In this document: positions 20,452 to 33,320 of the stretch, one piece after another
Numbering within the stretch: position 1 is the first letter of the stretch
How the letters are laid out: every line of letters starts with the position of its first letter
Assembly (NCBI GenBank): GCA_905331475.1
Contig: CAJNYU010000038.1
Span: 248,001-312,000 of the forward strand
Reading direction: 5' to 3'
From: Rotaria socialis
Lineage: Eukaryota > Rotifera > Eurotatoria > Philodinida > Philodinidae
DNA length: 64,000 nucleotides
Notes under the pieces: generated by a model
Seen by the model: only the letters and a program-made list of their open reading frames with translations
Databases searched by the model: none
What the model was told of the DNA's origin: nothing
Translations under genes and position numbers: made by a program

Positions 20452-23400
20452 CATTTTAATATATATATGCCGTGTAAGCAATTTTAAAATTAATTTATAT
20501 AAAAAAGAATAAATTAAAACAAGCAAGAGAGTAGACTTGTGATATGATGAAATAAGTCTCCTTCTGAAATCTCGTTGCCAATCAATAGACTAACGTTTAC
20601 TGATATTTGACACAAATTATTGTACGGGCGTTTGTATGTTTATACAAAGTTGGTGTAGATACTATTTTTATATTAATAATATTGGTCAATATCATGTCAA
20701 TTGACAGTATATGGCAATAGATTAATGAGTCAATTATTTCAAGTTTTGATATAGATAGTGAATGACAAACATTGTAGTATTTATGTCCAGAAATAAGTCG
20801 ATTACTAAATATATTATCAGCAATCATTTCTTAATCATTAATAAAAATATCAGATCGCCAATCGCCTTATTGCATATGTGGATACATTTAAAAGTGAATC
20901 TATTCTATTGATATATTGAAGAAAAATAATGAACGACAATATTGTTCTTAGGTCACTTGAAGAAAGAGTTAAGAATAAATTGCGTAGACTATTATAAGTT
21001 TCTGGCCAATAGTAGAATTCTCACTAATTAATAAATAATCCAACACTATTGCTCTACTCAAAATGCCGTTAAACGAGATAAACCATCAGCAATGAACATC
21101 AACTAAAATTAACACGCGATTCAAACAACGCCTTTGCAAAAACGCTTGAGTTCATTGGTAAAAGTGATTTCTGAACTATTTATGAGACACATTTTCTTGT
21201 GCGCATCTAATGAACGGGAAGAACCCGAAATTAAACATCTCTAAAAAATAGATCTTAAAACTTCACGATTGGAGAACATCATTTTCTATTTTCTGCTATT
21301 TCTTTTCAATAATTAAAAAGACACGTGACTCCTAAAGAAAAAGCGAAGAGGCTCTTTAATTCTTAGAAGAAAAGGAAGCTAATCGCAAGTAGAGGATTAT
21401 GGACCTTGAGTATATTCTAAGGTACAAAAGAATTATCTTGTTCATGTTCTCGAGTTAGGAAATGTCCGTTGATGGAAAAATTTAACCTAGCAAAAAAACA
21501 AAATAAAATAATTTCGATCTGAAATCATGCCCGTCATTTGGTTGTAACTATTGCTAAAACATTTGATATGATAAACATTTCTCGATTGAACAATTATTTG
21601 GCCTATTTTTTATGATCCCTAGAGGCATCTTAACTAAGAAAACAGATTGGTTTCTATATAGAAGCTCTTATTGAGGATGTTATTGTAATGGTTCTTTTGT
21701 TTCTTGCAAAGAAAATTCGACTATCAAGGGTTAAAGGATGGTTCTTGAAGAGTCAAAAGTGCTCTGTTCAATGATGTATCGAAGCATAAGTCTAGCCGTC
21801 GTGTTCATAGAACGTATAGCGCTCGGTACTTTTGATGAAATCAAAATTTGTTTTTCTCTCTGATATTTTGTTGAGGTTGAAAAGAAATCAGGCAATGTCA
21901 CTTAGAATAATTGAGAAATTCGAACTCGAAAAGAAGAGGAAAAAATGACAGCACTTATCTCAGAAGTATTCGGCTTTTACTGCTTATTAGATTTTTTCTG
22001 TAAACATGTCTAACAAAAGAAACTTGATTGATTTGTATTTTGACAAGGTCCCATAACATTCATTGGCATTATTGTGGAGACATTTGAGTTGCATGCTAAG
22101 TTACTTTTTTTAAATACAATTTCATAATTCTTATCAATCATTATAATCACAATTCGTAACTGTCAAGCTTTAAGACATGCACGTATCCTTCTTTCTTGAG
22201 TGCTAATTATCAGATCGTATGTTATGAAAACTAATTATTTATTAATCAATATATGTTTTTTTTCGCAAAAATATTTACGTGTTTTATTGATGAAGAGCTT
22301 TATAGATACTCTTAGTTAACATTTAGTACTTTATGCTGGATAACAAAGAAAACTATAATGAATAAATCTTACAATTTAATATTTACCAGACCATTCATAA
22401 TGAGGGAAATGAATATGCAATGTTTCTCCGGTTGCACTTCATTGACGCCACAGTTTAATTGTCGTTTTTCATAAAAATTATTATTATCTGCTCTGTGCCA
22501 GTATAGATATGTCAAAAAAGTTTAGGCCCATAAATTTATTTTAAAGATTGCGCTAGTCATTTCTACTCATATTGTTCATCTTCCAACTCAACCAAACTCA
22601 ATTATATCAGTGCACTGTGAATTCATTAGAAAGAGGATAAAATGAATATATTGCTGAAAGTTTTACCGGCTGCGTACTCTAATTTATATACGATTCAAAT
22701 ATGGAGAGTCTAAGTTTGAGTATTTTCATGGACAAATATGCCAAGGCTGAGCTCAGCTATACTAAAATAATGTTTCTAGTAAATTTGAAGATATTATCAT
22801 ATTTCAAATCTTCAGAATATTGTATCTGAATTGAAACGATGCATTAAATCGTATTGAAAACAGCAAAGTTCAAATGGTACAGCTCAAACCAATTGTTCAT
22901 TGTAACATCTGGTAGTTGTCACTATTATTAGTTGTAGTACGTAATTGCATGTAGAATTCGAAATTCTCTCTTTATTTATTGATCAATCAATTAACAGTGA
23001 ATACTCTTACTAACATAAATTGAGTTAGCATAATTTTTTCTCCTCAAACCTCATTAAACTCATCCACATAGCTGACCTTGATGAATCTGCTGATATTTTT
23101 CAAATGGCACCAGAACTGATACTGAATGTTAGATATTCTATATTAACATTCAAGAGTCCTAGTCAAAGTATTGTGCAGTATTTCGTTGCAGCGTTCATAA
23201 TTGAGATTTTAATCTTTTTCTAAACGAACAATGAGCTTTAATCAGTCAAAATGTAGTACTGTTCAAATCGCGAGAGCATTCAACTTTTCAGAAGCAAAGA
23301 CTTGAAAAATGCGCCGGAATTACGGTGCCAAATGTTCATACATTGTCACTTCAATATTTCTACATGGATGCTTTCTATCTTATTAACAATTTCTTTTTAT

Positions 23401-23813
23401 ATTAGAAACTTCTGTTCATTTTCCGGGTCAAAATCAGTATTACATGCAAATTAAATAGCAATGATTTCTAGTCGAAAAGAAAACAATATTTATTGTCTTG
23501 TGTGGATTTTCTTTCCAGTCGTGTTCCAACTTTCGAAAAAGTAAATTTCTCAGCTGAAAAAGAAATTTCGATCCCACCATTCAAACACATTCCAAGCGAA
23601 TACATCATATAAAGTAATTTGCGAACTTCCTGAAAACACAACCTAAATAAAATACCAGCGGGCAAATTTCCAAACAGGAAATTTCCTAGTTAAATATCCA
23701 TATTTCGGAAACTTCAGAGACGAAAAGTTCAAGTTTTAGAAACGATCACAAACTTTCGTAATTACCGCAATATCATTCACCATAAACCGAAACCAAAATA
23801 AAGTGATTTCCTA

Positions 23814-23999
23814 GAAATTTCGATATACATATCGTATAGGTTTAGGAATGAATATGTATATAAATTTAATAACCACGCCCTCAAGATTCAAAAGAATTTC
23901 TAGTATTTACCAGAATTTCTTCTCATTCTTAATGACAAGGTCTTTCAATCTATATACAGATTTATTCCTAAATCTATTTGATATGGATATAGAAACTTC
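23814..23999. repeat. imperfect inverted repeat, foldback element
   Basis: The left arm (about 23814-23879) and right arm (about 23934-23999) pair through words such as TTTAGGAATGAATATGTATA against TTTAGGAATAAATCTGTATA in inverted orientation, and the pairing continues outward to GAAATTTC against GAAGTTTC. No coding content and no sure target duplication were seen. It is probably an old foldback MITE. Confidence 0.45.
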
Positions 24000-25032
24000 C
24001 ATAGTTTCTGGATAATGAGCGAAATTACTCGAGAATCTATTTTTTTTGAGCTCTAATTTGCATTCATATTATTAGTTATCTCTAAAATTGACGAGAAATT
24101 TTTATGCCTGTGTGAAATTGATTTTCGAAATTTTCAGGAAAGCTTGTTGGGAGGTATCTGTAAATATAGTATTGTCTTATAATTTTCTTTCGCGTGCAAT
24201 GGCAATTACGGATATTTCAAGAAAATTTCTGCTGGCACTCCTGTGTATCTTTCAATAGTGAGAGAAAAATTTGTTAATTGACTTTTTCGGAAATCTGAAC
24301 ATACCTCGATATCCGATAGATCATTCTGTTTTCTGAATCTTGGTCATATGAATAAAGCTCGATTTAGAAATTCAATGAAACGATCGTAATTGAACTCTGG
24401 AGCCTCATACGAATAACTGCTTTTAGAAATCTCTAGTCTCACGAAAGGCAGAGAATCATCACAGATCATATATGATCTCAAACATCAGATACCCATTTGA
24501 ATATAGTTTTTATCTAGCATGCATGGTAACTCGAATACTATTAATAATCAACGATCAGCCATTATCTTTACTTGAAAAATTTATTATCAGCAAATTTTTC
24601 AAAAAATTCTATCAGACATGAATATTAATATTAAAAATGTAACTCTGATAAATGTGCATTAGGTTAATATTGAAAGGAAAACAATCCGGCAAGTCACAAT
24701 AAATTCTAATATATTCCAAAACGACTTGTGCTTTTCTTTTTGAAGCATATATTTATTTCGCCTGAAACTATATTTACATGCAAAATCCTAAAGCTGTCTT
24801 GTTTTAATAGAACGCCAGATGTGTAGTGCTAATTGAATGTTCGATTCTGTTAGGTGTATTAATTTCTAATTGACAAGAAATTTGATGCCAGAAAGAATAA
24901 ATGCTTTATTTAATTCAAAAACACTATTATATTTTTCTTTTCGTAACTAAACATCTAAACATCATTGTTTCATATATTATTTTCGTTCGGTTATGTGATG
25001 AGATACATGGCTACACACAGATACAAACGAAT

Positions 25033-25037
<5 letters not shown>

Positions 25038-25073
<36 letters not shown>
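25038..25073. repeat. (CA)n microsatellite
   Basis: About eighteen CA dinucleotides in tandem. The translated TH-repeat frame across it is not a gene. Confidence 0.95.
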
Positions 25074-25076
<3 letters not shown>

Positions 25077-25446
25077 AATGAATATACCAGAAGAAAAGAA
25101 TCTAGTTTCATTCTATATAATAATTAAGAAAAAAACGAAGAAGGATCAGAATGATTATATTTTATAATGACATTCTTTTGTTTTTCTTTGAATGGTACAA
25201 GAAAATGAGAGAATATATTTGAGTGGCAACAATGTGCGTACATATGAAAAAGTAAATCATCCTGAGAGAAACATAGTACAACCATATATATTTATATAAA
25301 CATATATATGGGTGACATTAGGTGAGTAAATACGAACGAACAAAAAATCGATAATCAGCAAAAAGGAGATGAACACACGACAGAAAAGAAAGATATATAT
25401 GCATATATGTATAGACGTCTATTGAAAAATCTTGTGCATGATTATA

Positions 25447-26298
<852 letters not shown>

Positions 26299-29200
26299 AT
26301 GGATGTATCTTCATCAACACGAAAAGCCTCAACGTCAGGTATAATCACAAATTCAAATAAGCCAACAACAGCAACACTATCGAATGCACCGCGTAGTATA
26401 ATCGTTCGAAAGTCGAGTAATGGTTTTGGCTTTAATGTTCGTGGCCAAGTTTTTGAAGGTGGACAAGTTAAAGCTATACATGGAACACTTTACGGACCAC
26501 TGCAACATGTATCAGCTGTATCGAGTCGAGGATCAGCTGAAAAAGCAGGTCTTTGCGTTGGAGATAAAATTCTTGAAGTGTATGTTATCGATGATTTCTA
26601 TTTTTCAATAGAGAAAAATGTTCGATTTCTTTTTGTTAAAATAGAAATGGCGTCGATGTGGAAGGTGCTTCACATAAACAAGTTGTAGATTTAATTAAAC
26701 ATAGTAATGATGAACTTCACCTTGTTGGTAAGAAAAAGACGAGAAGAGAAGAAAGAAATTTATTGGTAGATTTTAAAATTCAATTTTTACCTTTTTTGAA
26801 GTTATCGCATCGGTTGGTGATGAAAGTCATAGTGATATACATTCTGGAGAAGAATCAAGTGGCAGTTCAAATGATTATTCAGAACGACGTTCACTAGCGA
26901 TAACAATACCAGATTATAGTTTACTAGAAGTCAACGATGAAAAATTCTATGTAAGTAAACAACGAAAATATCGAACAGAATACTAGTGATTATATAAAGA
27001 AAAGTACAAACAGGATGAATAATTTTATATGTGAAAGAATTAAGTAGTGTGTCAATTAATAATTAAGTACCACTCTTAATCTCGTCTAAAATAGACTAAA
27101 ACTATTATTCAACTAAAGTCATCTTCAAAAAGAAATCATATTTACATAGAAGTCACATATATCACAAAACAACATTTTTTACTAAAAAAATTCTCTATCA
27201 ACAAAAAGGCACTATTTATGTAGGCATAAATTAATTACAATCATTGAACCGGAAGAGAAAACATTAAGAAGCTTAATAATCAGATAAACTTGACGTCAAA
27301 CATATTTACGCAACTGATATGAATGCTCGAAGGTCATTACAGTAGGAGCAGCAGAATTAAAAACTCGACAGGAAAAGGTTAACTGAACTCGGAAATATTC
27401 GAAAATCCCTTAGACTAGAGAGAATTTCTATTGTGAGATTTAATATCTACAGAACTAATTATAAATCTCATCAAAATTTTGTTTAGGTGTTCAATATTCA
27501 TATTGCTGGTAAATATTTTAAGGTTTAATTCTATTACACATAATTAAATGTATAACATACATATTATAGGCCGTCATTTATGTTCACGACGCTATCGAGA
27601 ATTTGATTCATTACATCAGCAATTGAAACAAGAATTTCCAGATTTCCCATTTAACCCTTTACCTAAGAAGTGGCCTTTTAAATTATCTGATCAACAATTA
27701 GATGGTCGTCGGCGTGGTCTTGAACAATACCTTGATAAAAGTAAATTTACGGAACCTAAAACACTATTTTTCTATTTGCATAACAATTTCAGTTTGTTCG
27801 GTTCGTATTGTTGGTGATTGCGATCTTGTACAAGAATTTTTATCAGCTGATGTTTATGAAGTAAATATTTTCTCATGCAATAAAAAACAAAGCCTATTTA
27901 TGATTATTTTTCTAGCGTGATTCAGTTTCAATTGATGTTGAAATCAAAATAATGCTACCTGATCGTTCAGTGACCATTCTTAAAGTTAAACGTTTCTCTA
28001 CGGCTGATAAAGTTTATGAAGTAAACATAAGTCGATCTTGTGGTACTGAGTAAAATTCTATTTTTAGGCTGTCCTGGAAAAGATTGGTTTGCCACAACAG
28101 TGTGCTCCGTATTTTTATCTTTTTGAAATTCTTGATTATACATTCGGTAAGAATCGTTTCTGTTTTGTTTTTTTAATGATTGGAAATTCGAGAATCGAAC
28201 GTTATTTATCAATTTTTGATATTAAATTACATTTAGAACGCAAACTTCGTCCGAATGAATATCCACATCAAATTTATGTACAAAATTGTTGCACAGCAAA
28301 TACAACATGTCTATGTTTACGTAAATTTATTTTTGCACCGGCAATCGAAAATCAAATTTTACAATATCCATTAGCACGAGATTATCTCTATCGAGAAGTA
28401 AGAATATTTTTTTATTAATTCGAATAAAAACATGAGTATCGTACTTTGACAAGATCTTTATCATCTATTCGTTTTGGTTACCCTTTTTTTTGATGCACTT
28501 GTGATAGTAATTCTAATGATAAAAGAATCAAGGTGAAACTTAAGTACACAAAACGAAAACAGAAAGAAATTATCTAGATGTGAAAATGTGTCATTATCTC
28601 TCATTTTTGCATGATGAAGAATGATAGAATCAGATGTGCGAAGTCTACTTGCATTGCATGAAAATATCTCTGAGGAAACTTTGGAACTAATCTTCCACGT
28701 GGAAATTCTGGTTGTGATATATTTCTATAGTTTATTGATTAATAAATGCCTGTTTCTTTGAATTGAAAATGAATTTCTAAAACCAAGTTTTCTCTTATTG
28801 TGATTGCAGGGTTAGAGTTTTTTTTATTTCAACAAGAAAATATGATAAAGTCACCGTAGCTATGATCAGATTGACGAAGAGAATTATATTTGACATTCTT
28901 ATAATCGAACAATCTCAAATATCATTAATTAAATTTATCTTTTTCTTAGGCGATCGATCAACTAAGTTCTGCGGAAAATGCTACGGCCGATCAACGTTCA
29001 GCATTAAAAACTTTTGATGAAATTGAATATATAAAATATGCTCAAACATTTACTGAAATATATAATACGATCGCATTTCCCTTATGCCCATGTAGTTCAC
29101 GTAAAGATAATGGTTGTGTTGTAGTATCATTAAATAGTACACGTATTCGTCTACACGCTTGTTCTGATGATGGTCAATTAGAAGCGAATCAAATAGCTGA

Positions 29201-29405
29201 TTTTGAATGGACAACCATTGGGCGTTATTGTGTTGATGAACAATATTTTATATTTGAATATAAACGTTCAACTATGAAAGTTCCGAAACCAGTCAAACTA
29301 CAAACACCATTTGGACCATTTATGTATGATTGTTTTGAATGTATTTTACGTGAATTACAATTATCAAATAATAATCCTGACAAACAAGATGAGCCCAATA
29401 TCTAA
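26299..29405 (+). CDS. SNX27: sorting nexin 27
   Basis: SNX27 sits on early endosomes through PI3P and links PDZ-motif cargo to retromer and WASH for recycling to the plasma membrane (family knowledge). Ten exons (26299-26579, 26645-26727, 26802-26950, 27487-27508, 27570-27740, 27793-27860, 27916-28020, 28068-28146, 28237-28397, 28950-29405) give 524 codons, close to the usual length of about 540. The PDZ domain (about 34-122) has the carboxylate loop GFGF at 42-45, [28 protein letters not shown] and [13 protein letters not shown]. The PX domain (about 166-270) has RRYREF, the proline-rich PLPKKWPF and [14 protein letters not shown]-like module follows ([35 protein letters not shown]). Exon 4 is only 22 nt. 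The ATG used follows an in-frame GTG. SNX17 lies next in the same direction. Confidence 0.95.
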
Positions 29406-29850
29406 AACAAAAAAGGAAAAAAAAATTTTCTCTTCTATTTTCGTGCTGGATCAATGATATTGTAGCATTTATTAATCTCTGTATTAGTGCAATCATTTTC
29501 TGTTTCTTTTGTCTTGCAATAGAGATCTGATGATATAGCTTTTTTTTTGTGTTTTACACGAACCTCAGTCATCTCGTTGTCGTTTTTTTTTTAAAATATA
29601 TATGAATGATCTTTTTCTTGTTCTCCTTATAAATATGCATGACTATGCACCCCGGTTTGTCTAGTGTCACGTGATAATCAATCAAAAACACAAATTTTCA
29701 AAAAAAAAACTAGATTTTCACCTTCATTGTATGTTTATGCGCAATCAGTATTCTAGCCTTGTCTTTTGTTTTTTACTGCTAGTTATTTTTTTTTCTTTTC
29801 TTATATATTTACGCAACGAATAAGATAAATAATAAAGGCATGCATATATG

Positions 29851-29881
<31 letters not shown>

Positions 29882-30171
29882 AATCTTGTATTCATTTTTT
29901 TGTGTATGCGCATCTCTTTGTATACATCTTTATTTTCCTTTTGTTTGCAGCATCGACCTTACTGTTATATCGATTATCGAACTTAAAAAATGAGTACATC
30001 ATAGAAATGAAAGTAAACAGTGTTTTATCATTGGAGAGTCGTATGTTGTTTGTTTGCGAGTGTTATTTGAATATATTCTAATAAAAATCAGTATGCTTTA
30101 ATCTAATAATTTATCTTAGTTTTATATAAAAAACTTTGACCTTTGTATAAAATAAAAATATTTATTTACAG
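29406..30171. other. spacer between SNX27 and SNX17
   Basis: This holds the SNX27 3' end, a TA microsatellite at about 29853-29880 and probably the SNX17 leader. The sequence TTTATTTACAG directly before the SNX17 ATG looks like a 3' splice site, so an intron in the 5' untranslated region is likely (inference). A leader trans-splicing site would look the same. Confidence 0.5.
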
Positions 30172-31491
30172 ATGTATTTCTCAATTCCGGATACGACAGA
30201 AGTTTCTGCAAAACGAAGTAGTAATCAACAAGCGCATACATTATTCAATATTCATATAAATGGTATCCATCATTGTAGTTTGCGTTATTCTCAATTGCAT
30301 GCATTTCATGACGAACTGCAACGATCATTTCCAGTTTCGATGATTCACATACAACCATTTCCACCGAAAAAAATCTTTAGTTTATCATTGCGTGAAACCG
30401 ATGAACGACGCTTACTACTCGAGCGTTATTTACAATCAGTAGTACAACATAAATCTCTCATAGCTTCTTCTTATGTTAATGATTTCTTTTTCAATGCTCA
30501 ACGTGAAACATTTCTGAATGAATCCATCAATAAAACATTCCCTGAAAAAATTAATTTTACAATTCATCTATTAAATCAACATAAAATAACTATTGAAAAT
30601 CTTTCAGCCAATGACAATACATCAAAATTACTTGATGCATGTGCAAATAAAATGCAATTAGACAATGAATATTTAACTTATTTTTCATTATTTTTTTATG
30701 AACTAAAAAATAATCAATTGAGTATTATTCGACCATTGTTTTCTTTTGAATCTCCATATCTATCATTAGAAAAAGCATTAAAAACCAATGGAAATTATTG
30801 TCTTGTATTTAAAAGAACTTATTGGGATTTAAGTCAAGATTTGAAATTAATCGATAATCGTCGTACACGTAATCTATTATTTATTCAATCACAATATGAT
30901 ATTGAACAAAGTCAAGATTTATATCCAAGTGGTATCTATCAACAATTAAAAATTCTATTCGATAATAATTCATTGAAAGAATACATTTTATTAGCACGCA
31001 CATCGAAATTCTATGGTTATATCATACTTAAAGAATGTTCAATCAATGATCTAACAACAAATAAACTTTCACAATGTATATTAGCTATTGGCAATAATGA
31101 ATTAGTTTCGCATTTGTATCGTGATGATAAGAAAAAAGCGAATTCATTTGCGAAAGAATTTTCTTTTAAAGTTACACGCATTCGATGTTGGAAAGTGAAT
31201 TGGACAAAGCAAAATGTGAATATATCTTTTGAATATTTAGTTAAGAAAGATACTTTAGAATGGATTACGATCCATACTGAACAAGCTGCTTTGGTTAGTA
31301 TTTGCTTACAAAGTATGGTCGATGAAATCTTAGCGAAAACAACAGGTCCAACGAGTCCCGTACAAGTGTCCGACTCACCAAAGACTCAACCTAATATTAC
31401 AAATGGTCTTCCTACACGCTCAAAATCAGATTTAGATCGATTAAATAATAATGATTTATTCGATAAAGGTGATGGTGACGATGATTTATAG
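30172..31491 (+). CDS. SNX17: sorting nexin 17
   Basis: SNX17 binds NPxY/NxxY tails of cargo such as integrins and LRP1 on early endosomes and hands them to the Retriever complex for recycling (family knowledge). One uninterrupted exon of 439 codons, against 470 in human. The PX domain (1 to about 110) begins MYFSIPDT and has RYSQLHAFHDEL, FPPKKIFSLSL and RRLLLERYLQSV. The FERM-like module (about 120-395) has YLTYFSLFFYEL, KRTYWD, LLFIQSQYDIEQ, FKVTRIRCWKVNW, FEYLVKKDTLEWITI and SICLQSMVDE. The protein ends GDGDDDL. The terminal leucine in an acidic tail corresponds to the Retriever-binding tail of SNX17. AATAAA begins one base after the stop. It lacks introns, unlike its ten-exon neighbour SNX27. 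SNX31 is the alternative relative, but the tail favours SNX17. Confidence 0.94.
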   Translation: MYFSIPDTTEVSAKRSSNQQAHTLFNIHINGIHHCSLRYSQLHAFHDELQRSFPVSMIHIQPFPPKKIFSLSLRETDERRLLLERYLQSVVQHKSLIASSYVNDFFFNAQRETFLNESINKTFPEKINFTIHLLNQHKITIENLSANDNTSKLLDACANKMQLDNEYLTYFSLFFYELKNNQLSIIRPLFSFESPYLSLEKALKTNGNYCLVFKRTYWDLSQDLKLIDNRRTRNLLFIQSQYDIEQSQDLYPSGIYQQLKILFDNNSLKEYILLARTSKFYGYIILKECSINDLTTNKLSQCILAIGNNELVSHLYRDDKKKANSFAKEFSFKVTRIRCWKVNWTKQNVNISFEYLVKKDTLEWITIHTEQAALVSICLQSMVDEILAKTTGPTSPVQVSDSPKTQPNITNGLPTRSKSDLDRLNNNDLFDKGDGDDDL

Positions 31492-33136
31492 AATAAAATA
31501 ATTCAAAAAACAAATGACTTCCAGTGCAATAATCTACGTTTAATGCAAATAATTTAATCCGTCCATAACCAAAAGAAAAATAATTTATGTTTGTTTTTGT
31601 CTCTAATGATCTTCGACTTAGTTTGACTTTTTTTTATTTATATGTCATTGTTAATTTGTTTTTCTGTGTGAAATATTTTATTTTGAATTGATTAATGTTT
31701 TTTTTGTTTGTTTCAAAATATCAAGTCATCCAGGCAGAATGTCTATCTTACATAATAACTCGTTCTTTTGATTTAAACAAAATTTTGTTAAATAACAAAA
31801 ATGATTTTAAACATACATGTTGAACAAGACGCAATCATTTCAATGATTATTACGATTTCTTTTCTATTCAGCTCTTCATTAAATAGTTAAAAAGAATATA
31901 AACAAAATGATTCCGATTTATCTGAGTGGAAAATGTTGTTATGTGTCGGTAAGAAGGAAGCAGCACGCTAATGTCATTTGTTACAGATGATAAATTCTGT
32001 ACAAAATAAAAGTCAGTCGAGATCGAATTTATTAGCAATGGTCGATATGAATTACGATCTTCTTTTTTTTTAATGTTTAATACTGCACATTTGTAGAAAT
32101 GATTCGATGTGACAGAATAATAATAAGTACAATGAGAACACGATGTTCTCTATTGGGTGAAAAACATTGTACATAATGATATTATAGCACAAAATTGTAT
32201 ACAAGTAATAAATATATTTTTGTAGTCTGAATTTTGCTTCTCTATCAAATGAGTAAAGTATTGATTAAATCATTGTTGTGTACTCAAAAAGTGAGTACAC
32301 TCTAGATCTAGATTCGATCGGTGTGTCCGTCGAGCCGGCCGTTAACATGATAACTTTTGAAAGCCTCATCCAATTATCATGAAATTTTGTACACAGAATG
32401 ATCTCATCAATATCTCAGTCGAGTTCAAAGATGAGAAGGATCCGTCAAGAAATGGCTGAGTTATCGAAAACATTGTCATTATTGACTTGATCGTCCCTGA
32501 GAGGGAGGGGGAGGCACAGGAATCTTTTTAAAGAACAATTTTTCTCAGAATTATTTACAACATATATAAATCGACTCAATTTTTAACGCTGATTCCGAAT
32601 CTGATATTAATTTTGAACTAAACCATAGCTTTCTAACAAAACATCGTCTGGAACAGGTCTCAAAATGCACAAAAAGCTGCATCCAGAAACCAAATTGCCT
32701 AGATATATCTCAGATAACCAGTAATTTTGGGGGTTTCCCAAATGCCTGGTTTTGTAGCTAGTCAAAAGGACTATCGAAAGGTAAAAATGCGACCTCGATA
32801 GCTATTAATATTGGTGATTTATTAGGAAAATACTGATGTCTATATCTATCATATATCTCTTATAGATTCATGAGGTTGCTTACGATCGTCATCCCGTTAG
32901 ATACAAATGCAAATCCATTCAAAAATAGCTCTTCTTACCCAGTTTTCCAAGCTAAACACGAATCTGAACTCAATTTCTGCGATTTCTAAAGATACTATAT
33001 CACTCTGAGAGTAGAGTCAGTGGTCACCGGATAGACTCGCATACAGTGTCTCTTTAATGTTAACTTAACACGCCTGTATTTTCTCCTTGCAATTTAGTGA
33101 CAAGGGATGTATCTTGATGAGATCTATGTCTTATAG
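31492..33136. other. SNX17 3' region and a repeat-like block
   Basis: The first 750 bp are AT-rich 3' flank. From about 32277 the base composition changes and a block of about 870 bp begins, opening with the palindrome GTGTACTCA-AAAAG-TGAGTACAC (32278-32300). It contains no long open frame and looks like a dispersed non-coding repeat. The word TTTTTAACGCTGATT at 32580 is shared with the start of the window. Confidence 0.4.
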
Positions 33137-33320
33137 AATAAATGCGAAAACCTCGGACTTAAATCCGAGTATTATGTGTACTTCAAAAAGTGAAAAGGTA
33201 TATTCACTTTGTTTTTTATATTTTTAGATAGTTTGATCAAAATCAATCTGCCATCAATTAGTTTTAATTTTTGAAGTATACATAACACTCGGATTTAAAT
33301 CCGATGTTTCCACATTTATT
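33137..33320. mobile_element. MITE with 50-bp terminal inverted repeats
   Basis: The left end starts AATAAATGCGAAAACCTCGG. The inverted right end starts AATAAATGTGGAAACATCGG. The arms continue through the palindromic CGGATTTAAATCCG word and a GTGTACTTCAAAAA / GTATACTTCAAAAA stretch, about 50 bp each. The 184-bp unit has no coding capacity. No certain target duplication was found. The superfamily is unknown. Confidence 0.6.

Larger units (their letters stand above)
20452..25446. other. 5-kb intergenic stretch
   Basis: No gene was recognised. An AATAAA at 20508 is a plausible GPCR poly(A) signal. The interval from about 23650 to 24420 is rich in GAAATTTC-like words and contains one clear inverted repeat (23814-23999). 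A CA microsatellite lies at 25038-25073. Confidence 0.5.

Noticed and set aside
24901-25167. 88-codon frame with a TH repeat
   Set aside because: It spans a CA microsatellite and has no other coding support.
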